A DNA stretch of 32,049 nt from Bacillus sp. MRMR6 (GCF_001940785.1 NZ_MSLS01000045.1:1-32049), one strand, 5' to 3'. Shown: positions 22,466 to 30,201, counted from the first letter of the stretch. Notes: generated by a model not told the origin, from the letters alone. Numbers and translations: made by a program.

Positions 22466-24658
22466 GTGAAAAAAAGTGTTGTAATAGCTGAAAAACCTTC
22501 AGTCGCTCGAGATATTGCGCGTGTATTGAATTGTCATAAAAAAGGTAATGGGTTTTTAGAAGGAGATAAATATATTGTCACATGGGCGCTAGGACACTTA
22601 GTTACGCTTGCAGACCCTGAAGTGTATGACGATAAATATAAAACGTGGAAATTAGAAGATTTACCAATGATGCCGAATGAGTTAAAGCTCGTGGTTATTA
22701 AGCAAACGGGTAAGCAGTTTCATGCAGTGAAGAGCCAACTACAGCGTTCTGATGTAGGAGAGATTGTTATTGCAACGGATAGTGCTCGTGAGGGGGAACT
22801 AGTTGCACGGTGGATTCTTGCTAAGGCCAAGGTAAATAAACCCACAAAACGACTATGGATTTCATCCGTTACAGACAAGGCGATTAAAGAAGGATTTCAA
22901 AAGTTAAGGAATGGTAAGGAATATGAAAATCTATATCTTTCTGCAGTAGCTCGCTCTGAAGCTGACTGGTATATCGGTCTTAATGCTACCCGTGCATTAA
23001 CGACAAAGTTTAATGCGCAATTAAATTGCGGACGTGTGCAAACTCCGGTTGTAGCAATTGTTGCTGCACGTGAAGATGAGATTAAAAATTTCAAATCTCG
23101 AGACTACTATGGAATCGAAGCACAAACGGTTGATAAGTTAAAACTAACCTGGCAGAATGCTAAAGGTGATGGTCGCAGCTTTGATAAGGAAAAGATCGAT
23201 GAGATTGTGAAAAAACTTGGCAGGAAAAATGCTATTGTAACGGAGATTGAGAAAAAGCCGAAGAAGTCATACTCTCCGGGTCTTTATGATTTAACAGAAT
23301 TACAGCGTGATGCCAACAAAATATTTGGCTACTCTGCTAAAGAAACGCTAAATATTATGCAAAAGCTGTACGAACAACATAAAGTGTTAACGTATCCTCG
23401 TACAGATTCACGCTTTATCTCATCAGATATTGTTCCAACGCTCCCAGAACGTCTTAAAGCATGTTCAATAGGAGATTATCGTCCGTTAGTAAACAAAGTT
23501 TTAAAGAAACCAATAAAGGCTTCTAAATCATTTGTTGATGATAGCAAAGTAAGTGATCACCATGCCATTATTCCAACGGAAGGGTATGTGAACTTCTCGG
23601 CTTTTACAGATAAAGAACGCAAAATATATGATTTAGTTATTAAACGCTTCCTAGCAGTATTATTCCCGGCATTTGAGTACGAACAATTAACGCTACGTGC
23701 AAAAATTGGTGATGAAAATTTCGTAGCGCGTGGAAAAACCATTCTAAACTCTGGCTGGAAAGAAGTATACGAAAACCGCTATGAAGATGATGATGATGAT
23801 ACAGACGATTTAAAGGAACAGATTTTACCCCGAATCGAAAAAGGTGATTCATTAAATGTTACATTAATCGCTCAAACGTCGGCTCAAACCAAACCGCCTG
23901 CACGTTTTACAGAAGCGAGCATTTTATCAGCAATGGAAAATCCAGTGAAGTATATGGAAAATCGAAGTAAACAGCTTGCAGACACATTGAAATCGACTGG
24001 TGGTCTCGGTACAGTTGCAACACGTGCTGATATTATTGAGAAGCTATTTAATTCATTCTTAATTGAAAAACGCGGAAAAGATATTTATATTACATCTAAG
24101 GGTCGTCAACTGCTAGATTTAGTTCCAGAAGAACTAAAATCTCCTGCAACAACGGCAGAGTGGGAACAAAAGCTGGAGTTAATTGCAAAAGGTAAACTGA
24201 AAAAGGAAACATTCATCAATGAAATGAAGCAGCATACAAAAGAAATCGTTAGCGAAATTAAGGCAAGTAATAAAAAGTATAAGCACGACAATATTTCAAC
24301 AAAATCATGTCCAGACTGCGGAAAACCAATGCTTGAAGTAAACGGAAAAAAAGGGAAAATGCTCGTTTGTCAGGATCGTGAATGTGGTCATCGCAAAAAC
24401 GTCTCACGTATTACAAATGCTCGCTGCCCACAATGCCGTAAACAGCTTGAATTACGTGGTGAGGGAGATGGGCAAATCTTTGCATGTCAATGTGGATATC
24501 GTGAAAAGCTATCTGTTTTCGAAGCACGACGCAAAAAGGAATCTCGAGGAAAAGTATCTAAAGGTGATGTGCAAAAGTATTTAAAAGAGCAGCAAAAACA
24601 AGAAGAGCCAATCAATTCAGCTCTAGCGGATGCTTTAAAAAAATTAAACCTAAAGTAG
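22466..24658 (+). CDS. topB: DNA topoisomerase III
   Basis: Type IA topoisomerase of 730 residues (B. subtilis TopB has 727), resolving linked or hemicatenated DNA. The Toprim domain opens at once with KKSVVIAEKPSVARDIARVL and includes the acidic DSAREGE. The catalytic tyrosine is Y310 in VLTYPRTDSRFIS. SDHHAIIPT and GLGTVATRADIIEKL are further TopB hallmarks. The C-terminus (from about C615) has two zinc-ribbon modules, CPDC ... CQDREC and CPQC ... CQC. An acidic run EDDDDDTDD lies near residue 440. The start is GTG at 22466, the only start near the domain edge; GAAAGGGTG upstream is a little distant. Monocistronic with a strong terminator. Confidence 0.95.
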   Translation: MKKSVVIAEKPSVARDIARVLNCHKKGNGFLEGDKYIVTWALGHLVTLADPEVYDDKYKTWKLEDLPMMPNELKLVVIKQTGKQFHAVKSQLQRSDVGEIVIATDSAREGELVARWILAKAKVNKPTKRLWISSVTDKAIKEGFQKLRNGKEYENLYLSAVARSEADWYIGLNATRALTTKFNAQLNCGRVQTPVVAIVAAREDEIKNFKSRDYYGIEAQTVDKLKLTWQNAKGDGRSFDKEKIDEIVKKLGRKNAIVTEIEKKPKKSYSPGLYDLTELQRDANKIFGYSAKETLNIMQKLYEQHKVLTYPRTDSRFISSDIVPTLPERLKACSIGDYRPLVNKVLKKPIKASKSFVDDSKVSDHHAIIPTEGYVNFSAFTDKERKIYDLVIKRFLAVLFPAFEYEQLTLRAKIGDENFVARGKTILNSGWKEVYENRYEDDDDDTDDLKEQILPRIEKGDSLNVTLIAQTSAQTKPPARFTEASILSAMENPVKYMENRSKQLADTLKSTGGLGTVATRADIIEKLFNSFLIEKRGKDIYITSKGRQLLDLVPEELKSPATTAEWEQKLELIAKGKLKKETFINEMKQHTKEIVSEIKASNKKYKHDNISTKSCPDCGKPMLEVNGKKGKMLVCQDRECGHRKNVSRITNARCPQCRKQLELRGEGDGQIFACQCGYREKLSVFEARRKKESRGKVSKGDVQKYLKEQQKQEEPINSALADALKKLNLK

Positions 24659-24687
24659 GCATATGAAAATTCTCACTATATAAAAAT

Positions 24688-24732
24688 ATGCACATAAATA
24701 ATCATGAAAGGTTATTTATGTGCATGTTTTTT
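24688..24732 (+). terminator. Terminator of topB
   Basis: A perfect 14-bp stem ATGCACATAAATAA / TTATTTATGTGCAT (24688-24701 and 24712-24725), then TTTTTT. Confidence 0.85.
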
Positions 24733-24882
24733 AATTTAATATCCATACGCTTAGATAAGGTTTCAATGGAGCGATATTGGTGACTGGTTTGCTTCATCAC
24801 TCTTAATCCCATTTTAGGAGGAATAAAGGGGGTTCTTCTAAGTATCTTAATGCTCGAATCTGGAGGACTGACGTCTTTTGCT

Positions 24883-24908
24883 TATTATCGTGATAAAGTA
24901 TTATCGTG
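24883..24908. promoter_or_regulatory. Direct repeat upstream of hutH, possible regulator site
   Basis: TATTATCGTG occurs twice, at 24883-24892 and 24899-24908, 16 bases apart. The first copy is also part of the palindrome TTATC-GT-GATAA (24885-24896). Position is just upstream of the CodY-like box. Confidence 0.4.
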
Positions 24909-24910
24909 CT

Positions 24911-24925
24911 AAAATTCTGAAAATT
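24911..24925. promoter_or_regulatory. CodY-like box upstream of hutH
   Basis: AAAATTCTGAAAATT matches the 15-base CodY consensus AATTTTCWGAAAATT at 13 positions and ends three bases before the -35. Repression of histidine use by CodY is established in B. subtilis, so the site makes sense here. Confidence 0.6.
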
Positions 24926-24928
24926 TAG

Positions 24929-24958
24929 TTGACAAACAAGGATTATTTTACATAAAAT
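24929..24958 (+). promoter_or_regulatory. Sigma-A promoter of hutH
   Basis: TTGACA (24929-24934) and TAAAAT (24953-24958) with an 18-base spacer. The leader would be about 155 nt. Confidence 0.7.
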
Positions 24959-25040
24959 AATTATTAATACAATAGGAATTATGAATGGACTGATACCGAT
25001 GAGGCAGAAAAAAACAAATCAATATGATGCAATGTTTATA

Positions 25041-25092
25041 AAAGAGGCTGGACTTCACATCTAATAAGATATGAAATCCAGCCTCTTTCTTT
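25041..25092 (+). terminator. Long leader hairpin before hutH, possible attenuator
   Basis: AAAGAGGCTGGA (25041-25052) pairs perfectly with TCCAGCCTCTTT; the inner part continues with two mismatches to a small AATA loop, giving roughly 22 pairs. It is followed by a weak T-rich stretch. In B. subtilis a terminator ahead of hutH is opened by HutP plus histidine; no hutP gene and no clear UAG-repeat site are visible here. Confidence 0.55.
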
Positions 25093-25121
25093 ATTTCATT
25101 AAAGTGGTAGAGGTGAGAACT

Positions 25122-26636
25122 GTGATTAAATTAACGGGTCAAGATTTGACGTTAGAGCAATTGAATCAAGTACTATATAAGAATGAGAAGGTCTCTGCTG
25201 CAGGGGAAAGCATGCTTGCTGTCAAAAAAAGCAGGGAAGCAGTTGAAAGAATTGTATCAGAGAAAAGAATCGTATATGGAATTAATACTGGCTTTGGAAA
25301 GTTCAGTGATGTAGGAATCAATCAAACAGATGTAGCCGATCTTCAATTGAATTTAATACGTTCACATGCATGTGGAATAGGGGAGCCATTTCCTGAGGTT
25401 GTGTCAAAAGCGATGGTTCTTTTGCGGGCTAATGCGCTATTAAAAGGCTATTCTGGAATCCGGCCAGTGGTAATTGAGTTATTACTGGAATTAGTAAATA
25501 AAAATATTATTCCGGTCATCCCACAGCAGGGTTCCCTTGGTGCTAGCGGTGATTTGGCCCCGCTTTCTCATTTAGCCTTGGTTCTTGTTGGAGAAGGTGA
25601 GGTAATCTACAAAGGAACATGTATGGAGGCTTTACAGGCACTTCATAAAGAAGGTCTCTCACCGATTACCTTAGAAGCAAAGGAAGGATTAGCTCTAATA
25701 AACGGTACCCAGGCCATGACGGCAATGGGGGTAATTGGATACTTGGAAGCAGAGCAATTGGCGTATGAAAGTGAATTGATTGCCTCTATGACAATGGAGG
25801 GCTTGAACGGAATTATCGATGCGTTTGCGGAAGAAATCCATCTAGCTAGAGGGTATAAGCAGCAAATAGAAACAGCGGCAAGAATTCGTCGATACTTAAG
25901 TGATAGTTTATTGACTACCATGCAGGGTGAGCTGCGGGTCCAGGATGCATATTCCCTTCGCTGTATCCCACAGGTACATGGTGCCACGTGGCAGGTTCTT
26001 GATTATGTAAAAGAAAAGTTAGAAATTGAAATCAATGCAGCTACAGATAACCCGCTGATTTTTGATGATGGTGAGAAGGTCATTTCAGGAGGGAACTTTC
26101 ATGGACAGCCGATTGCATTTGCGATGGATTTCATGAAGGTGGCTGTTGCAGAATTAGCGAATATCTCAGAAAGAAGGATAGAAAGATTAGTAAATCCACA
26201 ATTAAATGACTTGCCTGCGTTCCTAAGTCCTGAACCTGGATTACAATCTGGAGCAATGATTATGCAGTACGCTGCGGCATCGCTTGTATCTGAGAATAAA
26301 ACGCTGGCACACCCAGCAAGTGTTGACTCGATTCCGTCCTCGGCAAACCAAGAGGATCATGTTAGTATGGGAACAATTGGAGCAAGGCATGCCTACCAAA
26401 TTATTCAGAATGCTAGGAGAGTACTGGCGATCGAATTCATTTGTGCCATGCAGGCAGTGGAAATCCGTGGAGTCGAAAAAATGGCTAGTTATACGAAGAA
26501 GCTTTATGACAAAGGTAGAGAGTTTGTTCCTTCGATAAAAAAAGATCGAATTTTTTCTAAGGATATTGAAAGGACCGCTTTGTGTCTCAAAGAGCTGGAG
26601 GTTTCAAAATTTACTCAATCATTAAAAAAGGCGTGA
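25122..26636 (+). CDS. hutH: Histidine ammonia-lyase HutH
   Basis: Converts L-histidine to urocanate and ammonia, the first step of histidine degradation. The 504 residues agree with the family (508 in B. subtilis). The self-forming MIO cofactor triad A141-S142-G143 is in [16 protein letters not shown], and the active-site loop [11 protein letters not shown] and the NPLIF and [10 protein letters not shown] segments are all present. The start is GTG at 25122 with GAGGTGA upstream; the open frame extends to 25071 through the leader hairpin, without homology. It stands alone: no hutU, hutI or hutG beside it. Likely controlled by CodY and by the leader hairpin. Confidence 0.95.
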   Translation: MIKLTGQDLTLEQLNQVLYKNEKVSAAGESMLAVKKSREAVERIVSEKRIVYGINTGFGKFSDVGINQTDVADLQLNLIRSHACGIGEPFPEVVSKAMVLLRANALLKGYSGIRPVVIELLLELVNKNIIPVIPQQGSLGASGDLAPLSHLALVLVGEGEVIYKGTCMEALQALHKEGLSPITLEAKEGLALINGTQAMTAMGVIGYLEAEQLAYESELIASMTMEGLNGIIDAFAEEIHLARGYKQQIETAARIRRYLSDSLLTTMQGELRVQDAYSLRCIPQVHGATWQVLDYVKEKLEIEINAATDNPLIFDDGEKVISGGNFHGQPIAFAMDFMKVAVAELANISERRIERLVNPQLNDLPAFLSPEPGLQSGAMIMQYAAASLVSENKTLAHPASVDSIPSSANQEDHVSMGTIGARHAYQIIQNARRVLAIEFICAMQAVEIRGVEKMASYTKKLYDKGREFVPSIKKDRIFSKDIERTALCLKELEVSKFTQSLKKA

Positions 26637-26649
26637 AGCATCACGCCTT
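26628..26649 (-). terminator. Terminator between hutH and the 54-residue gene
   Basis: AAGGCGTGA / TCACGCCTT (26628-26636 and 26641-26649) with loop AGCA. The T run lies on the minus-strand side, so it mainly serves the minus-strand gene; it overlaps the ends of both genes. Confidence 0.8.
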
Positions 26650-26812
26650 ACTCTACATCTTCTGTTTCTACTCTATTCTTAAAAGCTTCCCGGACCACTA
26701 AGAACTCTTCATCACCAATAGCATCTTTTGATTGTCGTTCGGTTAAAGTATCTTTCGGAAATTCTCCTGGATGGCTTTTCTTTTTATGATTAAAATGTTC
26801 TCCACGTGCCAA
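26648..26812 (-). CDS. Small charged protein (54 residues)
   Basis: TTG start seven bases after AGGGGTG on the minus strand. The product begins MARGEHFNHKKKSHPGEFPK and continues with an acidic second half (KDAIGDEEFLVVREAFKN ... EDVE). No membrane segment or Cys. The first half, with His and Lys clusters, resembles small conserved Bacillaceae proteins, but I cannot name the family. A perfect terminator ends it, which supports a real gene. The next minus-strand gene upstream is the 39-residue membrane protein. Confidence 0.65.
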   Translation of the reverse strand: MARGEHFNHKKKSHPGEFPKDTLTERQSKDAIGDEEFLVVREAFKNRVETEDVE

Positions 26813-26899
26813 ATTTCAACACCCCTTTCGTCTTCGGTTGTAGCATTCCCTAACAGTGGAAGAACCATCCTTGAAACTGGTTGAGAATTATAATATAAA

Positions 26900-26946
26900 A
26901 AAAAGCTGGCAGGAGAGGTAGCAGACTCACTCTTTTCCAGCTTTTT
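26900..26946 (-). terminator. Terminator of the 39-residue gene
   Basis: AAAAAGCTGG / CCAGCTTTTT (26900-26909 and 26937-26946) with a 27-nt loop and eight T on the minus strand; overlaps the 3' end of the coding region. Confidence 0.65.
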
Positions 26947-27046
26947 CTTCGGATTTTGCGGGCTTGCACATACGATCAAGGAGGAAACCGAAAAAAACGA
27001 TAAAGGCAATTGGAATCGTATAATTCAGGATATGAATAAAAGTCAT
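26927..27046 (-). CDS. Small membrane protein (39 residues)
   Basis: ATG at 27046 after GCAGGTG. One membrane helix (YTIPIAFIVFFGFLLD) is followed by the short basic-acidic tail RMCKPAKSEEKAGKE with a single Cys. It has a promoter (TTGTCT, 18 bases, TATAAT) and a terminator of its own. The family is not recognised. Confidence 0.6.
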   Translation of the reverse strand: MTFIHILNYTIPIAFIVFFGFLLDRMCKPAKSEEKAGKE

Positions 27047-27101
27047 TCTAACACCTGCCCTATGATAATTTAACTATTCTGAATATTTTAAGGTTGTTTA
27101 T

Positions 27102-27131
27102 ATTATATGTCATTTGTCACAAATTAGACAA
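27102..27131 (-). promoter_or_regulatory. Promoter of the 39-residue gene
   Basis: On the minus strand TTGTCT (27131-27126) and TATAAT (27107-27102) are 18 bases apart, about 55 bases before the ATG. Confidence 0.55.
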
Positions 27132-27439
27132 ATTTCACCTTGTGATCAGATGAAAAGAACAAATGGAAAAAAACAGGTAGTTCGACTAAAAATTCTTCTT
27201 TTTTCTAGTTGTCTAATAAAAGATAAAATAATTCTAAGGATTTTGAGGTAGTAAGGTAGGTTTCCTGTGGGAAATTAGCGAAATAGGTCATAAAAAGTAA
27301 TTAGAAAATAGAAATTCTCAGACAAAATGTAACACCGTACTGAAAAAGGACTATTTATAATGAGGATATCAATTAAGAAGAAAGACCTAGTTATTCAAAA
27401 GACGGAATAATCAAAAAAGTTCATAGGGTCACAAAGGTC
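27132..27439. other. Control region upstream of the c-di-GMP riboswitch
   Basis: A 308-bp non-coding stretch. Visible are AAAGAAC (27154-27160), which is the complement of the SinR half-site GTTCTTT; TTCGACTA (27181-27188), one base from a Spo0A box read in reverse; and TATAAT (27356-27361), a -10 without a good -35, which would start the riboswitch transcript near 27368. These short matches are suggestive only. Confidence 0.4.
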
Positions 27440-27525
27440 AGAAAAAGGCAAACCTATTGAAAAATGGGGACGCAAAGCCGTGGATCTAAGGTAGAAATGC
27501 TATGATAGCCGGGCTGCCTGAGATA
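27440..27525 (+). ncRNA. Cyclic di-GMP riboswitch, class I (GEMM)
   Basis: All class I landmarks are present. AGGCA (27446-27450) pairs with TGCCT (27515-27519) as P1; AAACC follows; the P2 hairpin has CCTATT / AATGGG capped by the GAAA tetraloop; the joining GGGACGCAAAGCC is the consensus; and the P3 arm closes with GCC / GGC in AGCCGGGCTGCC. A short hairpin ATACG-AAT-CGTAT with TTTT (27523-27538) and the ribosome binding site AGGGGTGA follow directly, so the switch could act on termination or on translation. The next gene encodes a SinI-like protein. Confidence 0.93.
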
Positions 27526-27546
27526 CGAATCGTATTTTAGGGGTGA
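27523..27546 (+). promoter_or_regulatory. Riboswitch expression platform and sinI ribosome binding site
   Basis: A 5-bp hairpin ATACG / CGTAT with four T, too weak for a sure terminator, abuts AGGGGTGA (27539-27546), five bases from the GTG start. ON or OFF direction cannot be read from the sequence. Confidence 0.5.
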
Positions 27547-27550
27547 GTAT

Positions 27551-27688
27551 GTGAGAATATCAGAGACAGTAATTGAAGGTATTGATGCTGAATGGGTGGC
27601 CCTGATTTTAGAAGCGAAGGAATTAGGTCTTTCTATGGAGATGGTAAGAGAATTTCTTCATGAGAGTCAAATCAGAGATAATGGGTGA
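27551..27688 (+). CDS. sinI: SinI-like antirepressor (SinR antagonist)
   Basis: A 45-residue protein with a GTG start. Residues 12-40 (DAEWVALILEAKELGLSMEM ... FLHESQ) match the SinI dimerisation helices, in which the pattern D-x-EWV-x-L-x-x-EAKE ... x-x-EFL is diagnostic; the B. subtilis counterpart reads DQEWVELMVEAKEANIS. SinI binds the SinR C-terminus and releases it from biofilm promoters. It is shorter than B. subtilis SinI (57 residues) and lacks the C-terminal tail. It lies directly behind the c-di-GMP riboswitch and faces sinR across a shared terminator, not in the tandem sinI-sinR order of B. subtilis. Confidence 0.85.
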   Translation: MRISETVIEGIDAEWVALILEAKELGLSMEMVREFLHESQIRDNG

Positions 27689-27706
27689 AATTCAAGAATA
27701 CATATA

Positions 27707-27756
27707 AATGAAGAAGCATTCTACATGACTGCCTGTAGAATGCTTCTTCATTTTAT
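27707..27756. terminator. Bidirectional terminator between sinI and sinR
   Basis: A perfect 19-bp stem (27707-27725 and 27734-27752), core GAAGCATTCTACA / TGTAGAATGCTTC, with an 8-nt loop. Confidence 0.9.
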
Positions 27757-27773
27757 AATGTCAGATTTATTGA

Positions 27774-28094
27774 TTATTTTTGGTTAATTCGCCACTTATT
27801 AAATTCAAGGAAATCTTTAAACTGTTCTTTAGAAACACCTGAGTTCGCCGCTTCCTTGACTAGGTTCATCCAGTCACTGTCTAATTCATCGGTATCAATT
27901 TGATCATGTATTAAATGGTCAACTGGTACATGTAAAACAGACGCAATTTTTTCTAGGAATTGAATACTAGGATTACGCTGAAGATTTCTTTCTAACGAGC
28001 TTAAATAAGACTTTGCCACGCCAGCCTGTTCTGCTAGTTCGGAAAGTGACATTTTCTTTTCTAAACGGAGTTTTTTTACACGATCACCGATCAT
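27774..28094 (-). CDS. sinR: SinR, biofilm master repressor
   Basis: A 106-residue DNA-binding protein (111 in B. subtilis). The N-terminal XRE helix-turn-helix reads MSLSELAEQAGVAKSYLSSLERNLQRNPS, nearly identical to SinR in the recognition helix KSYLSS-ERN. A linker and the SinI-binding domain follow (LDSDWMNLVKEAANSGVSKE and FLEFNKWR). It represses matrix genes until SinI titrates it. AGGTG is upstream of the ATG at moderate distance. An AAAGAAC element (28168-28174), matching the SinR half-site, lies 74 bp upstream and may mark autoregulation. Convergent with sinI. Confidence 0.92.
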   Translation of the reverse strand: MIGDRVKKLRLEKKMSLSELAEQAGVAKSYLSSLERNLQRNPSIQFLEKIASVLHVPVDHLIHDQIDTDELDSDWMNLVKEAANSGVSKEQFKDFLEFNKWRINQK

Positions 28095-28377
28095 TGAGTC
28101 TCACACACCTATATTAAGTATTACAACACAACTTAATCTTACCAAATATATTTGAAAAGTTCCATATAAAGAACAATGTTTTGTGACAAATACGTGAAGA
28201 GCAATTTTAAAAGGAATTAATAAACGATTGTTTTGAAAAAATGCTCAGATAACGCTACTATTAAATAGTGTTTCCATTTTTTCAGTTTGATATAAGTATT
28301 CGTATACAAGTGAAAGCAATAAAAATCAACTAGTGGGCGATCAAGACATATAATTATTAAAAAGGCAGGGAAGCTGA

Positions 28378-29124
28378 ATGATTGTTCTTAAATCGAAACG
28401 AGAAATAGAGGCAATGAAAAAAGCAGGAGAAATCCTTGCTTTGTGTCATAAAGAAATAGCAAAGATGATAAAACCTGGGGTTTCCACTTGGGAAATTGAT
28501 GAGTTTGTCGATAAGTTTTTAGAAAAGCACCACGCTACTCCAGAGCAAAAGGGTTACAAGGGATATAAATATGCTACTTGTGCGAGTATCAATGACGAAG
28601 TATGCCATGGATTTCCTAGAAATGAGCCTCTTCAAGAGGGGGATATCGTTACCATTGATATGGTAGTAAATTATAATGGCGGTTTAGCAGATTCTGCTTG
28701 GTCTTATCCTGTTGGAAAGATCTCCAATGAAACGGAGCACTTATTAACGGTAACGAAGCTAGCACTTTATAAGGGAATAGAGCAGGCTGTTCCTGGAAAT
28801 CGGGTTGGCGACATTGGACATGTGATCCAAACCTATGTGGAAAGCGAAGGGTTGTCGGTTGTACGCGATTTTATCGGCCATGGTATCGGAGCAGTGATAC
28901 ATGAAAAGCCGGATATCCCACATTATGGTTTACCAGGTAAGGGACCGAGAATAAAAGAGGGAATGGTATTTACCATTGAACCCATGGTAAATATGGGTGA
29001 GTATAAAACAAAAATGGACGAAAATGGCTGGACTGCGAGAACAATAGATGGAAAATATTCAGCACAGTACGAACATACCATTGCGATCACAAAAGAAGGC
29101 CCCATCATCCTAACAGAGCAATAA
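28378..29124 (+). CDS. mapB: Methionine aminopeptidase, type I (second copy, YflG/MapB-like)
   Basis: Removes the initiator methionine from nascent proteins. 248 residues, type I without N-terminal extension. The five metal ligands are recognisable: the Asp pair in TIDMVVNYNGGLADSAW, His in FIGHGIGAVIH, Glu in FTIEPMV and Glu in QYEHTIAI. Length and features such as the CASINDEVCHGFP segment suit B. subtilis YflG (249 residues), the non-ribosomal-operon copy; the housekeeping map gene normally lies in the ribosomal protein cluster, absent here. GGCAGGGAAG stands ahead of the ATG. The nearby yfkK and yfkH homologues fit the yfl-yfk neighbourhood of B. subtilis. Confidence 0.9.
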   Translation: MIVLKSKREIEAMKKAGEILALCHKEIAKMIKPGVSTWEIDEFVDKFLEKHHATPEQKGYKGYKYATCASINDEVCHGFPRNEPLQEGDIVTIDMVVNYNGGLADSAWSYPVGKISNETEHLLTVTKLALYKGIEQAVPGNRVGDIGHVIQTYVESEGLSVVRDFIGHGIGAVIHEKPDIPHYGLPGKGPRIKEGMVFTIEPMVNMGEYKTKMDENGWTARTIDGKYSAQYEHTIAITKEGPIILTEQ

Positions 29125-29138
29125 TCATGAATAAATAA

Positions 29139-29265
29139 CAAAAGCGCAAGCGCCTTGATCAGCCACGACAAGCATAAGACGCTCCTGAACTGAAGGCGTT
29201 CTTTGCCTTCAATTCAGGAGTGGCTGTAGACTATAGAGGGGCTAGGCGCTGGAGCTGGATGCAGA
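29139..29265. repeat. Bacillaceae intergenic repeat with hairpin
   Basis: The edges AAAGCGCAAGCGCCTTGATC and GGGGCTAGGCGCTGGAGCTG, plus CGACAAGCATAAGACG, are a pattern I know from many Bacillaceae intergenic regions. The middle is a 16-bp near-perfect inverted repeat, CTCCTGAA..GAAGGC / GCCTTC..TTCAGGAG (29182-29197 and 29205-29220). It has no coding potential. Only one copy in the window. Confidence 0.7.
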
Positions 29266-29307
29266 GAACGTTATCCACATCCTGAACCTTTTATATTTAC
29301 CTAGACG

Positions 29308-29345
29308 AAAAAATAAACAGATCGATTCGATCTGTTTATTTTTTG
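29308..29345. terminator. Bidirectional terminator between mapB and yfkK
   Basis: AAACAGAT / ATCTGTTT (29315-29322 and 29330-29337) flanked by A6 and T6, working for both convergent genes and overlapping the yfkK stop. Confidence 0.85.
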
Positions 29346-29560
29346 CGTAAATTTCCAAGTTCTTCCACTAATGCCTGCATTTCATTAGGGCTGAAGGAAG
29401 GCTTTCTAAGGACCATTTCATAGATCTCTTTTAATTCTTCGTACATTTCTTCATCAAAGTGAGATGGTTTGATTGCTCCAAGATTTAGGACCTTCAGTTT
29501 TTCCTTAATCTGTTCAATCATATACTCGACATTCTCAGTAGTTTTTTGTGATAAATTCAT
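29336..29560 (-). CDS. yfkK: DUF1128 family protein YfkK
   Basis: A 74-residue cytoplasmic protein: MNLSQKTTENVEYMIEQIKE, then LGAIKPSHFDEEMYEELKEI and a C-terminal FSPNEMQALVEELGNLRK, closely matching B. subtilis YfkK (DUF1128). Predicted all-helical; function unknown. The ATG at 29560 follows AAAGGGTGA; the GTG at 29569 is inside that site. Convergent with mapB. Confidence 0.88.
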   Translation of the reverse strand: MNLSQKTTENVEYMIEQIKEKLKVLNLGAIKPSHFDEEMYEELKEIYEMVLRKPSFSPNEMQALVEELGNLRKK

Positions 29561-29778
29561 GTCTGTCACCCTTTCGGAATTCGTATTTTCATCTTTTCAC
29601 TTAAACTAGTATATGTCAATATAAACTTCCTTTAGCATTTTATCAGAAATTAACACTGAATATGATAGCGGTGCTTGCATTGGTCCTCGGCTTAAAGCAA
29701 AATAAGATATGTGAAGTATTGGTATTTTTTTCATAAAAGAATATGTCTATAAAAATGTTTCAGAAAGGAGAGCTTAAG

Positions 29779-30168
29779 ATGACTAGTAACAATCATTTTT
29801 GGAAGGGCATGCTTTACGGAGCAATTGCCGGCGGGGCCTTAAGTTTATTAGATAAGCAAACACGGCAAATTATGAAGGAAAATGTACAAAAAGCTTATAA
29901 CCAAGTTTCATATGTGGTGCGTCATCCGGATGAAATAACTGCACAAGTGAAGGGAACAGCTGAAAAAATCAGAGATGCAGTAGAGCAGGTAAGTGAGGAT
30001 ATCTCTTACATAACAGGAAAAGTAGATGAACTTCGTGAATTAACACCACAGGTTAAGGGGATTGTGAAAGAAACGAAAGAAACATTTTCTAAAGCCGAAG
30101 GAACGGACCTAATTGAGGACCTAATGAAAGAAAAGAACCCTGATCAAGAGCCGGAGGACGGTCTCTAG
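29779..30168 (+). CDS. YtxH-domain protein
   Basis: A 129-residue protein. A Gly/Ala-rich hydrophobic N-terminal segment (FWKGMLYGAIAGGALSLL) is followed by a basic patch and long amphipathic helices with Glu, Lys and Val repeats (VKGTAEKIRDAVEQVSEDIS ...), the form of YtxH/gas-vesicle-GvpP-like stress proteins. AAAGGAG (29764-29770) precedes the ATG. It is followed at once by the YihY-family gene and probably cotranscribed with it, in the position of B. subtilis yfkI. Confidence 0.78.
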   Translation: MTSNNHFWKGMLYGAIAGGALSLLDKQTRQIMKENVQKAYNQVSYVVRHPDEITAQVKGTAEKIRDAVEQVSEDISYITGKVDELRELTPQVKGIVKETKETFSKAEGTDLIEDLMKEKNPDQEPEDGL

Positions 30169-30201
30169 TTGACTAAAGAGGGGAAGCAAAGGAGGGATAT
30201 C

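Larger units (their letters stand above)
24659..25121. other. Long gap between topB and hutH
   Basis: A 463-bp region. First the topB terminator, then about 150 bp in which I see nothing, then the hutH control region: direct repeats, CodY-like box, promoter and leader hairpin (listed separately). A 27-codon frame at 24981-25064 is not convincing. Confidence 0.6.

Noticed and set aside
24981..25064. 27-codon frame in the hutH leader, considered as a leader peptide or hutP remnant
   Set aside because: Weak ribosome binding site, no run of His codons, no similarity to HutP, and its end is just the hairpin sequence.
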